Source: Homarus americanus (lineage: Eukaryota > Arthropoda > Malacostraca > Decapoda > Nephropidae). Taken from it: a stretch of 64,000 nucleotides of DNA. The stretch spans positions 5,670,339-5,734,338 of the forward strand of contig NW_024753828.1 in assembly GCF_018991925.1 (NCBI RefSeq), read 5' to 3'. Below, in pieces: positions 36,196 to 47,125 of this stretch. The notes under the pieces were generated by a model that was given only the letters and a program-made list of their open reading frames with translations, did no database searches and was not told the DNA's origin. Position numbers and translations under genes: made by a program. Position 1 is the stretch's first letter. Each line of letters starts with the position of its first letter.

Positions 36196-36910
36196 TAACC
36201 TCACCCCCCTCCTCCACAGGTAGCGTTAAGGTGTTTAATTAACGGGTGAAACAAACTGGGTGGCCGGATGTGAAAAACAAAACAATTATCACCTTACCTT
36301 AAATGAACTAAAATATTTCCTAGCTGAGTGAATTTTTTTTATATCTAACTTTCTGAGAATTCATTTTAGCGACGTAAGTTGAAAAAGAAATGAGTCATAA
36401 ATTAATTCTCAACCCCAAGGAAAGAAAAACAAGATTACCGTACGATGCCTTTGAGAATCCTGCCTCGGGTGCATAAGTGACGCTTGTTAAGGTAACCACA
36501 AGAAGCTTAATTGGGCTCTCAGGGTCAGGTCAACAAAGTGTTCACCAGGTAGTAGTGCACTCAACCAGCTGACACCTCGTAATAACCTTGTCCGAGGGAG
36601 AGTGTTAGCTAGAGGGGAGGGAAGTGTAAGTGAGGAGAAGTTTGCGTGAGAGACGGTAGGAGTGGGGAACAAGAGCGAGAGACAGTATAAGTGAGAGTGA
36701 GAAAGTGAGCAAGAGAGAGAGACATACAATGTAAATGAGGAAAATGAGTAAGAGAGAAAGACGGTGGAAGTGAGAAAAGTGAGAACGTGGATGACCGTAA
36801 ATTGAATAGCAGTCACTCGTTAGCATGACAGTGTATTTCAGTGGTATGACAGATGTCAACACCTATGACGTCATTATCTGTGTCGTGTGTCTCGTGGGCC
36901 GTTGGTGTGG

Positions 36911-37458
36911 CGTTCTGTACATGTTTCCATCATGTTCTGTAGCTGTTTCCATCATGTTCTGTAGCTGTTTCCATCATGTTCAGTACCTATTTCCATCACG
37001 TTCTGTACCTGTCTCCCTCACGTTCTGTACCTGTCTCCCTCACGTTCTGCACCTGTCTCCCTCACGTTCTGTACCTGTCTCCCTCACGTTCTGTATCTGT
37101 CTCCCTCACGTTCTGTAACTCTCCCTCACGTTCTGTACCTGTCTCCCACGTTCTGTATCTGTCTCTCACGTTCTGTACTTGTCTCCCACGTTCTGTACCT
37201 GTCTCCCCTCGTTCTGTACCTGTCTCCCTCACGTTCTGTATCTGTCTCCCTCACGTTCTGTACCTGTCTCCCTCGTTCTGTACCTGTCTCCCCACGTTCT
37301 GTACCTGTCTCCATCACGTTATGTACCTGTCTCCCTCACGTTCTGTACCTGTCTCCCTCACGTTATGTACCTGTTTCCCTCACGTTCTGTACCTGTCTCC
37401 CTCACGTTCTGTACCTGTCTCCCTCACGTTCTGTACCTGTCTTCCTCACGTTCTGTAA
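36911..37458. repeat. 22-bp minisatellite, about 25 copies
   Basis: The unit CACGTTCTGTACCTGTCTCC plus CT is repeated with small indels (some copies 18-21 bp). Copies at the left edge are more diverged (CATGTTCTGTAGCTGTTTCC). The unit lacks stop codons, so long Ser/Pro/Val/Leu ORFs appear in several frames. Because 22 is not a multiple of three, the frames interconvert, which argues against coding. Confidence 0.95.
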
Positions 37459-37728
37459 ATCACGTTCTACATCCTGCTCGTCCTTAGTAGCCGGCCGTTA
37501 GATCCTGTCATTTTGTTCCGTTGATATCGGGTGTTCGGTTAGTATCCCGTGTTGGGGTTCGCGTGTCGTGTTCGCACTGCCAGCACATGACAGGGCTAGC
37601 AGGTCAAGGCTCCTCGTGACTCGTGACAGTCGGCGCATGACAGGCACTCGTGTTGAGCTAATTACAATGTATGAATAAATTTGCTGTATTCAATTGTATT
37701 AGGTTTATATAATATTTTTTAGCAATTA

Positions 37729-37729
<1 letters not shown>

Positions 37730-37766
<37 letters not shown>
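37730..37766. repeat. (AAT)n microsatellite
   Basis: About 12 AAT units. Confidence 0.95.
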
Positions 37767-39446
37767 CTGAAAATAAGATGGTGACGTGATATTAATATTG
37801 TAATTATTAAATCTACATAAAGTTTGCTACTATCGGTACTTTAAGCACCTTTTATACTCATTTATTCATTTATCATCGTTCTTCTCAGCCGTCGGGAAGG
37901 GTAGAGCCATGACTGCAGTGTAACAAAGGAAATGAAGGTGTGCTTGTGGGGGTAGAGTCGTGACATAACTTTTATTCTATTGTACCATTGATGATGATGA
38001 CTGTTCGGTGGGTTACATGCCGCTACAACCTGACGTGGGCGTAGTTCATTTGTTTTATTCCTTGGTTTGGTTTTATGATGTTAAGTAATTTTTTTATGAA
38101 ACAACACAATTAAGCGTATTTTTATCCTGTTACTTAGTCCGTGAGGCATAAGAAAAGAGGAATAATGATGATGAAGATGATAGCAACTTCACTACAGCAG
38201 TACCGTTATGCTCACCATCGCAACGCCAAGTGTTACGCATGGTGCCTGGCGTAATGCGGCTGTAGGGGCTACATTCATCACTGATCACGCAGGGAGGGGG
38301 GTGGGAGGGGAGACTGAGGGTCTAGGGGGAAAGAAGGGGATCTGTTTGAAGATTATGAATGGCTGTACGGGAAGGCTTGCAAGATATCCCCCCCCCCCTT
38401 CCACGCCAACACACTGCTTTCGGCGTGGAGGACACTGACCGCATAACGTTATGGTTGCTGGTCCATCACCCTGTGGAATTTACACTCTATTTGTCACCAC
38501 TACTAGTTATACAGTACAGTACAGTATACTGTATATGTTACGTTTTATTTATTTTTTTTATTTTGCGGAATTTATTTTTTGCAAAATGACCATCATTGAT
38601 ATTGGTAAGTTTTCAAAATAACTTACGGAGAGCTTAAAGTAACCTAACCTTATGGCTGAATAAGGTTAGGTCAGGATGGCTTGTGTAGCTTGATACACAG
38701 TTAAGTGGTTCTGTTCTTTTTTTGTTTTTTACTTTGGTCTAAGTGCTGACCTTACCATAAGGTCAGGTTTGTTTAGGTTGTCTGTTTGTCAGTAATTTTG
38801 AAAAATAACCGATTCCGTAAAAAAAAACGTAACATTTATAAACCTTGCTTTTTTTTTTTACAGGCTGTAAGAAGTGTTGCTGTGTCATCTACATTTGTAT
38901 AAGTTGTATGTTGTATACTTGGTTCTGTATTATCTGTACAACTCTGACAGTTGAAACACCTAACTCTAAAACAACATCAGTTATCAAAGTGTAACTGGAA
39001 AGTGGCTGTATTATCAACATACTGAAGATACGGAATAGCGATGGAAATTGAAGAACCGTATAGTAGCGTGGCGGGTCCCACATGTAGACAGCCCCGAAGA
39101 ACATGTACTGTAGGCGTCCTTGTCATTAAAACCCAGTTGTACGTCAGTAAACACCTCAGTTAAGGTACCACGCCAGGGCTTAATTAGTAAATGACGAAGG
39201 AGAGAGAGGGCTCCTCTTGTGCTGTGACTCGAGGGAAAAAGTAAATATCGGAAGATGGCCTTTACCAGTGACGGGCTCTCTCTCTGGTGGCTGCCTCAGG
39301 CGCCAGCTTCAACTGCTGGTGTAAACGCGAGAGTTGTCTGAGACTGACCACAGCCTCGCCACACTTTACCACAACTAACAAGTATCCCTCAGTGTTTTGA
39401 TAAAGGGAGGGGCCATGGTACAGTCACCCAAAAAAGTCCTGTCGCG
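37767..39446. other. Intronic stretch
   Basis: No supported gene. An ACAGTACAGTACAGTATACTGTA patch lies at 38,512-38,535. Inverse AGGTTAGG/CCTAACCT words at 38,640-38,670 form a small hairpin. Confidence 0.35.
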
Positions 39447-39557
39447 AACCATGAACCCCGAGATTCAGACTCGTGAACCCGAAGCAGTAGACACTGATAC
39501 ATTATTCTGTCCATAAATGCTTCGGATTCAAGAGTCTGAATCTCGGGGTTCATGGTT
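39447..39557. repeat. Inverted repeat, 40-bp arms, 31-bp loop
   Basis: The left arm at 39,447-39,486 starts AACCATGAACCCCGAGATTC. The right arm at 39,518-39,557 ends GAATCTCGGGGTTCATGGTT. The arms pair with two mismatches over 40 bp. It lies inside the large intron, so an RNA copy would form a long stem-loop. Confidence 0.9.
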
Positions 39558-42004
39558 ATTTTTCTCGGGAAATCTTCACATCCTAATCATGCGAGTAAAT
39601 GATACTACCGATTATAAATATAGTAATAATGATATAATGTATCTAGTATAATAAAATAGAATAATTATCATAACTAAACAGTGCGGAGAAAATTTAATTA
39701 CAATTCGTGACACTTTTTCAAATTTTCCCGTCATCCACGTCTCAGGTTCCCGCCACAATACACTCACAAAGGCGACGACTTCACCCATTACCTGTGTTAT
39801 AATTTGAGCATGCAAGGGCGGCTTGTGCGTGACCAACATCCTCCCTACACCCCCCAGGACCTGCTCTTGCATGCTCGAAGTGTAGCACTAGATAATGAGA
39901 CTATTCCTTGTCTCGCGTGTCTGTTCTGACCTTCCTGTGTTGGATGAATAGTTCAGTGTTGTATTAGATGGTGACACGCTAGCACCTAGGAATCTTATTA
40001 ACTCTTATTTACCCTTATTTTATTTAAGTTTTTATATCTTAATTATTATTGTTATTTTATATTATTATTGTTTTTATTATTATTTACTATTATTATTTGC
40101 ATCATTATTATTATTTTTTTTTTATTATCTATTATTATTTTTAGCATATTATTATTGTTGTTGGAGTCGCAACGTAATTTTAAACTTATACGACTTCAAT
40201 CGTATGAGTTCTCTAAACAATCTGCCTGTCCGTCATCATGAAGAGTATAATCTATAGGCTTCAAAGGACCAGGCAGTGTATGGATCTAGATTATGAAGAA
40301 TGAAACACGAATATTTTGGAAATTCTAACTATTTGATTACTTCCGGTGCCAAAGGTGTCAAGGATTGATATAAATTTACACCTTCAATTATTTAAATGAT
40401 AATTTTGTTGTTAAAAAGTTTGGGGATTTTATTGGTGTTTGTGCATTAATTAAATGTATATTTTACCATTTCAAACCTTTTACCTCGTAGGAAAAGAATC
40501 CCCTTGAATAACTCTATCTTACCCTGTAGTGTAGCACCAAACTTACTCTCACCCACGCCTCTATTATTGTGAACGTCGTGCCACCCACACATCTAATTAT
40601 CATACTTCATACAAACCACACCTTAAATATCGTACATCTTGTCAGTCACACCATTAATTATCATAAAGCGTGTCGGTTCAAGTTTAACTGTTAAAACTGC
40701 GGTTTGTGGCTCAGGAGATACATATATGTAACGCATAACGGAAATGACGAGAAAATAACTCTCAATTTCGTATGAGTGTAGTGTTTATAGCGGTGTGTGT
40801 GGTGGTTGAGGGCGAGGCTGGAGGGGAGGAGGGAAACTTACATGATACTTCGACTGCACTGGAGGGGAAGCTCGTCATTTTTGTTGTCATATTTTCATCA
40901 ACTGGTTATTGTTGTCTTTTCGTGGAATGTTTTGACCCATCATTCCTTCCTATGTTTCACTCTCTTAGACTTGACTATATTCCTCGTATTTTCTCAATTT
41001 CCAGGTTAATTCTCAGAGGTTCATGGGTTGTTATTTTCTCATAATTAAGAATGACAAAACTAGATACGGTATTTTTGTGTGTGTTTTCTTCTATGTTATT
41101 ACCATATTTGTGTCGCAACTTAACCGATTTTCACGTTCCACTGTCAACGAGAAAAATTAACAGACGAACCTTTGAGAATTTTAGCTCTTGTCTATCATCA
41201 ATCAAAGCTCAGTATTTTTTGTTAATACAGTATATTTCCTCTTTTAAATATTGGTAGATTAATATTTTTCACACTTAAATAGTCAAGACTTTCTAAAGAT
41301 ATCCTTGGCCCGAGGTTCATCAGGTATGAGAGAGTTGCTTGCTAACGCCATGATAACAGGGATCCCACGCTCATTAACTTTTTACACTCACGCTCCCTAA
41401 GCTTTTCCATCCGCTCTTTTGTTTTGCTAGAGTGAACTCCTACAAGGGCGCACGTTGGTATGACTAATACCATGGTACCAGGCGTAATTTTTCTGAGGTG
41501 AGAATATGACAAACCCCCAAATCTTAAATTTTGTACTGTTATCTTAAGCGAAAATGTGACTAGATTCTAATTGTGGGAATATCCGTTTGAAGGGAAATAT
41601 GAATGATATTTTTCTTGATCTTTAAGTATTCTAAATTAGCGTTATATGTTTTTGTGATTATAGGCACGCCTCTGAATAAAGTACTGAATTGCTTTAAGGC
41701 GCATTTACATATAAGAGTTTTCTGTCGAAGACACTTGACCCTGGAGAAAAGAGAATATTTACTGGATGTAAAGTTTTAAACTGTTGATCGTAACTTTCCT
41801 AGAGCAGCCGAGCTCTCCACCACACTCCTTACATAAGTTTCACCCCGAGACACTATCTTCAGACGTAGACCCACACAACCTAACTTTTATGTTGCCTAGA
41901 ATCCCGTACAGGGAATATTTATTGACTACCTGTTTTATTAATTTTAGTACATTTTCTAGAAAAGTTACTAATTATATTACAGCTCAAAGGATTGGTATTT
42001 GTGC
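39558..42004. other. Intronic stretch
   Basis: No supported exon. ATT-rich simple sequence lies at about 40,030-40,160. Confidence 0.35.
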
Positions 42005-42008
42005 TTAA

Positions 42009-42100
42009 CCCTTTGGCTGCGGGAGGTTGCCCTAAGCTGAATAAAATCGTCTGGCGGTAGCCAGAATAAAATAGCAAGTGCGGGAAACTCAGCGAAAGGG
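42009..42100. mobile_element. piggyBac-like MITE, 92 bp, flanked by TTAA
   Basis: TTAA at 42,005-42,008 and again at 42,101-42,104 flank an element whose ends are CCCTTTGGCTG and CAGCGAAAGGG, inverse of each other with one difference. TTAA target duplication plus CCCTTT ends is the piggyBac signature. There is no coding capacity. Confidence 0.75.
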
Positions 42101-43486
42101 TTAAACAAAGAGAAGTTTATATATACAATATGTGATCATTTCTGAGAAAATTATATTTTTTCTGTCGTTGTTGTGTGCGTTTCAGGTGCTATAGCCGCCA
42201 GGGTTAAGAAGCGCTGATTGTCATGTGAAGCGTTGGTAGTGTTCTAACTCCTGCTAACTTAACATAAACTAACTTTAACTTATTGGAATTATTCACCGCA
42301 TACAATTTGTTTTATAAAATAGTATGCACAGGATATAAAAAATTCTTACTAACACCTAAAAATTCACAGCGAGTAAAATTTCGAAATATAGTTAATATAA
42401 TAGTGAAGAAAATATTGTGAATCTATGGGTTTGGATTTTTTTTAATTCTGTGTACAGTTTACAAGTAATTCTCAAACCACTTCCCCTGTTTCCGCTATTT
42501 TAGTGAGTTTCCTCAGAAAATTACTACAATTCCTCAAAGAAACAGAAGACCGTGACACCAAGCAACTGTTGTCACTTCCGAACTCCGCTTCCTGATAACT
42601 CATACAGTGGGAGGGTGTGTGTGTGTCGCCGGGGGAGGGGCGCAGTTTCATAACCCCAATGGTTTACTCGCGCAATTATATATGATTGTGCGCGCTTGAG
42701 AAACATTCACTTTTTCCCTCCAATTTTCCTAGAGGAAACAGCTGGAGGGAGGGATTGTGGGAGGGGCCGCTGGTGTCTGCCATTACTGGTTACTGAAGAT
42801 GCTCTAGGAGGGGGGGGGGGGCGACCGCTGTAGGTGGTGATAAAACATGAATGCTGTATTACGTTGAATGCCGATGAAACTGTCTGTTTTGTTCAGTACA
42901 GTACATAGTTGTTGGTTTGGAAACTTAGTGAACAGTGATTGCAAACACGCATTCATGTGTAAGAAAGAGCCTTTTGGTTGCCATGTTCTTTCAATAAACC
43001 GTTAATTATTATTATTTATTACTATACGCGCTTTTGTTGATGTAATGTTTAAATAGTCTTTAAGTGACACTATTTTATCATATCAATGCTTTAATTAACT
43101 TGTCACTTGTTCAGCTTGTGTAAACTGACTACTAAACACGAAAAATAGAAGTCAAAAGAATTAATTTGAAACCATTCGATAGTCTTTTTGATATTGTAAT
43201 TTAATAATCCTTTTAATAAAACTAAAGATCGTAACTCACTTAACCTACTGAACAAAGATGTCGACTATTATGATACCGAAACTATATTGGAACTCCTGTG
43301 ATAGGATGATCTCTGTCTCCTCATCTCCAGTAAGGGGAAATTTAACGTGAGAACATCTGAGAAAATGAATGAAGCCCAGTAGTTGTGGTCCTCCTCACTC
43401 TGTTGTGGTTACGTCACAGTAATGACAGATGTTGGTGAAAGTTAAACAGTGTAGGAGTGCTGACCATCACAATATGATTTTTTCCC
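42101..43486. other. Intronic stretch
   Basis: No gene was seen. A run of about 12 G lies at 42,810-42,822. Confidence 0.35.
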
Positions 43487-43625
43487 TAGGATGGAAAGTG
43501 ACATTGACTATTATGGTAAACAATTTGGTTATTTTCTAAGATAATTTTATTAGAAACTAGTTTTTTTTGTCACTAGGATGGCCAGGGATATTGACTTTTA
43601 TGGTAAACAAATTATTATTGTAAAC
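43487..43625. repeat. Tandem duplication with 87-bp period
   Basis: TAGGATGG(A/C)(A/C)AG-GAYATTGACT-TTATGGTAAACAA occurs at 43,487 and at 43,574, in both cases after T-rich sequence. Confidence 0.7.
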
Positions 43626-45700
43626 TAATTTTTAGCCCGTTTGTATTGAGCTCTTGTCACACCACCTTGGCCTCGTGGCTGTTATTATCATCGTCGTCGC
43701 TGTGTTTATACTGGGTTATGTTCCTCGATGTTTGCACTTTAAATACTATGAAAACACCTTTGCATTTATAAGTTCCTGCGATTAAGATTCGACAGTTGTA
43801 AATGATTCAGAATGCATTTTTACGATTTTATTTATATATTCAACAATGAATTGGACAAAGACTGGACAAAGACTGGGCTGACAAAAAATACTGCACTCTC
43901 AGTTAAACAAAAACAAAATACTTCAATTGGATAAATAATACTTCCTTGCCACTCAAAAATCGTAAAACAGACACTACATTACTTAAAAATTTTATTGGAT
44001 ATGGAATACTTGAAACTTTTGTATGATAGTATAGTCTAACACTGAGAAGAACATAAATCAAAAGGAATAGAAAGAAGAAGAAAATTGCTGAGAAGACGTG
44101 AGAACCAGACTGTACTATCGTAACTTTTAATTGTCGACATAGACTAGTGTAATTACCAACCTTGTTACGCTCTTGAAAGACCTTAGATGTTGAAGCGCAG
44201 TAATTTACTATATAACATTAACGTCAACCAGAGAAAATATATGTCTCTTATTTAATAATTATTAATAACTACTAATTAATATAAAATACACGCTTACAGA
44301 TATAAACGCCAATGCGTAGTAAACAGTTAGACATTGTTGCCTTAGTATTAGCAAGCGAGTTGTAAATTTCTAAAAAAATAATAACACGAACATTAAATTC
44401 TCGTAAGTTTTTGTTTAATGTATATCCTGACCGAGTGATCATGCTTAAAAATATTACCTGTTGGAGCAGTGAAATACATAAAGTCTGCAACAAAATAAAG
44501 CAGAGAAATATGTAAAAGGAACGAGGTAAGTAGAAAGATGAATGACGGAGAGAATATTTAGTGCGTGAGAGAAGGTTAAAAGAGAAAGATATAGAAAATA
44601 CAAAGCGACCGTGAAAGAGAGAGAGAGAGAGGGATGGAAAAAAATAATATAGGCCAAGGATAGAGAGAGGATAAAGTGTGAAAGAAACCAGAAGAGAAGA
44701 ATGTTTATGTAATAGGGTGTGGTAAAGTGTGTGTTCTTCAGCTAACTGGCATGTTGACCACAGCCTACTGGTTTGAGTTTCATCACACAATTTTGCGACT
44801 TTCAAAATAAGCTGATGATTTTTTTTTAATCTGTTCACGTTTAGTTACCGGAATATTATTGTATTGTGGTTAAAGTTAGGTTAGATATATCTAAGTTGGT
44901 TCAATTGACAAGGTTTTTTTGTAAGCACCGTTCATTAAGACATTTAGTAGCTTCTACTGTATATCAGACAACATTGAAAGTAAAAAAAATGATTACACTC
45001 AGCTCGGCAAATTCATCAGAAGATATGCTGTCTGTCAAAACTTTAAAAGTTATCATATAGTTAGCAAGCAGACTTTTTTCCAAATGGCGGTAAACTTGAC
45101 GGTGCAGTACAATTTAAGTTGGCAACATTCAAATTACTGGGTACAGGCAAATGAACACATACCGTGATCACTGTTCAGTTGCTTCCTGTGGCAGAAGGTC
45201 CCTGACAATGGGACAACCCGGTAAATAATGCCTGAAGAGTTTTAGTTGTGGATCTGTTACACAGCAGGAAGAGAAAGAAGTGCGGAACATCCTTCGCCTG
45301 AGACTTGCCAGCCTATTGCGAGCTGAGACAATGCCTATATAGGAAAGGAATTAACTGATCGTAGCGTCGGGTGGACAAGCTACTAAGCCTTTTCTTTGCG
45401 ATGGGCTGTTGGGAGAAGAGCGGCAGATCGTATTCTCTTCCTGTAACACAGGAGGGAGGGTGCTGCCCCACCGTCAGGGAAAGCAAGGCTACAGGCAGTA
45501 GCCTGTAGCCTGTACACTAAACCAACATGAGATGGAATACAGAGAAAGTATTACTACACAGTTCTCGCGAGCAAAAGCCAAGGGCCGTGTTATGTACAGA
45601 TGGTGTCTGGCTGCAGGGTCCGAGGAAGAGACTATGGACGCCAGAACTAGTTGCTGCTGAAGGAGGGGTGGGTCCTCCTTTGAGGTGTATTAGTGCGCTG
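43626..45700. other. Intronic stretch
   Basis: No supported gene. The 188-residue minus-strand ORF at 44,272-44,838 spans a GAGA tract and has no recognisable domain. Confidence 0.35.
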
Positions 45701-45704
45701 TAAT

Positions 45705-45960
45705 AACTATGGTCTTTAAGCGCGTAGTTACACACATTACCCATCAACAATTAAGAGTTCAAAGAGATGTTGATATAACTGCGCTTCAACAACTGAGGTC
45801 TTTAAATATGTATTCTAGGTTAGTTAATGCACTAGTTATCAACAATTAAGAGAGATGTTGATGGCACAATGTATCGCTGTGCTTCAACAAGTAAGGTTTT
45901 TAAGCATGTTGTCTAAGTAAATACACTAACAGTTGAAAATTAAGGTGGGTGGTGTTCACT
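45705..45960. repeat. Three diverged tandem copies, unit about 90-100 bp
   Basis: The sequence TATCAACAATTAAGAG followed by AGATGTTGAT, then TGCGCTTCAACAA and (A/T)GAGGTCTTTAA, recurs near 45,740, 45,835 and 45,930, with shortening in the later copies. Confidence 0.7.
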
Positions 45961-46518
45961 GCCCCGGAGACTGATGACTTGATGGTGAAAGGGAGTGTTA
46001 GCGGCCTCTATTGTTTCTCCTGAGGTGTAACTAAGTATACAAGTTATACACACTTAATGCCTGTGTGATTGTAGACTAGAAGTATGTGTACATGTTGCTT
46101 AAACTGTAGATTATTTGCATTAGTAGTGTATGTATATATTGCTAGATGTACTGTACCGTGCAGTCGGCAATGAAGATGTTGCACAGCTTAAGAATTGAAT
46201 ATAAAGAAATCAACGCGACATATAGAACACTGAGAAAGGCTTTTGACTGTTAATAGCTGTGTGTTTTTGGCCACAAGTTAAAATAACACGTTTACAGATA
46301 CTGCACCACGTCGTAATACAGTGTTATGATTTGATTTGAATTTATTGGGTAAAGATTCATACAGTACAGTGCGTGCCTATAAATATTTTCCGAGGATAAC
46401 ACTACTGTATGTCCTCAGTAGTTTCGCTGTAGGCTACTTTGTAACTTGTTTCCATCTTGGCATTTCTTCTGACTGTATTTCACAATGTACTTTATCATAC
46501 TTATATAACGGTAGATTA

Positions 46519-46579
46519 GAAAGACGCCATAAAATGTAATTCATTAATGAAAGACTCCATAAAATGTAATTCATTGATG
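46519..46579. repeat. 30-bp tandem duplication
   Basis: AAAGAC(G/T)CCATAAAATGTAATTCATT(A/G)ATG occurs twice in a row. Confidence 0.9.
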
Positions 46580-47125
46580 GCGGTGCTCTTGTCGTGGTAC
46601 GCAGCGTCGGAACGTGTGTGTACTGTATGTGTTAATATGCGCTAGATATTTGTGTATGGTCCTCACAAGGCAAACTATTTACAGTGTATGTTGTTATTTA
46701 TAAGTTGTATACAGTGTTGGTAAAGGTGTAGATCAGTGGTGCCCAAACAAACCCTCACGCCCCCATTTTTCTTTTCAAACCAATCTGATCAACTTTTTTT
46801 CAATTTTCTACCCTGTACTCGTATTTATTTTACTTTTAAGATCATCTAACTCTTAATTATTTTATTCATGTACATCGTGCAAAGGGGAACCACTAAATAA
46901 GAATTCAATTTGTGTTGTGATACTGTCTTCACTGCCCTATTTATCGCAATTAACCAAGAAGTTAATATTTTGCTTCATTGATATTAATGATTTTCACTTT
47001 TTGGTCAGAATGTAATGTCAAAATATAACTAGAAAGGGTTGTTTAAGACGATTGGTGCAGGTAATTTACTGTATTTACTAGTACTGCATTCAGTAAGGAG
47101 GTTACAGTATTGTGTTGTTTTTCAG

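Noticed and set aside
36911..37487. Ser/Pro/Leu-rich proteins of 97-160 residues
   Set aside because: They are translations of the 22-bp minisatellite in three frames. The period is not a multiple of three and there are single-unit indels.
44272..44838. 188-residue minus-strand ORF
   Set aside because: Spans a GAGA tract and AT-rich DNA, shows no domain or splice context, and fits chance.
46735..46780. hAT transposon terminus (CAGTGGTGCCCAAAC)
   Set aside because: The word resembles a hAT end, but no inverse partner or 8-bp duplication was found before 47,126.
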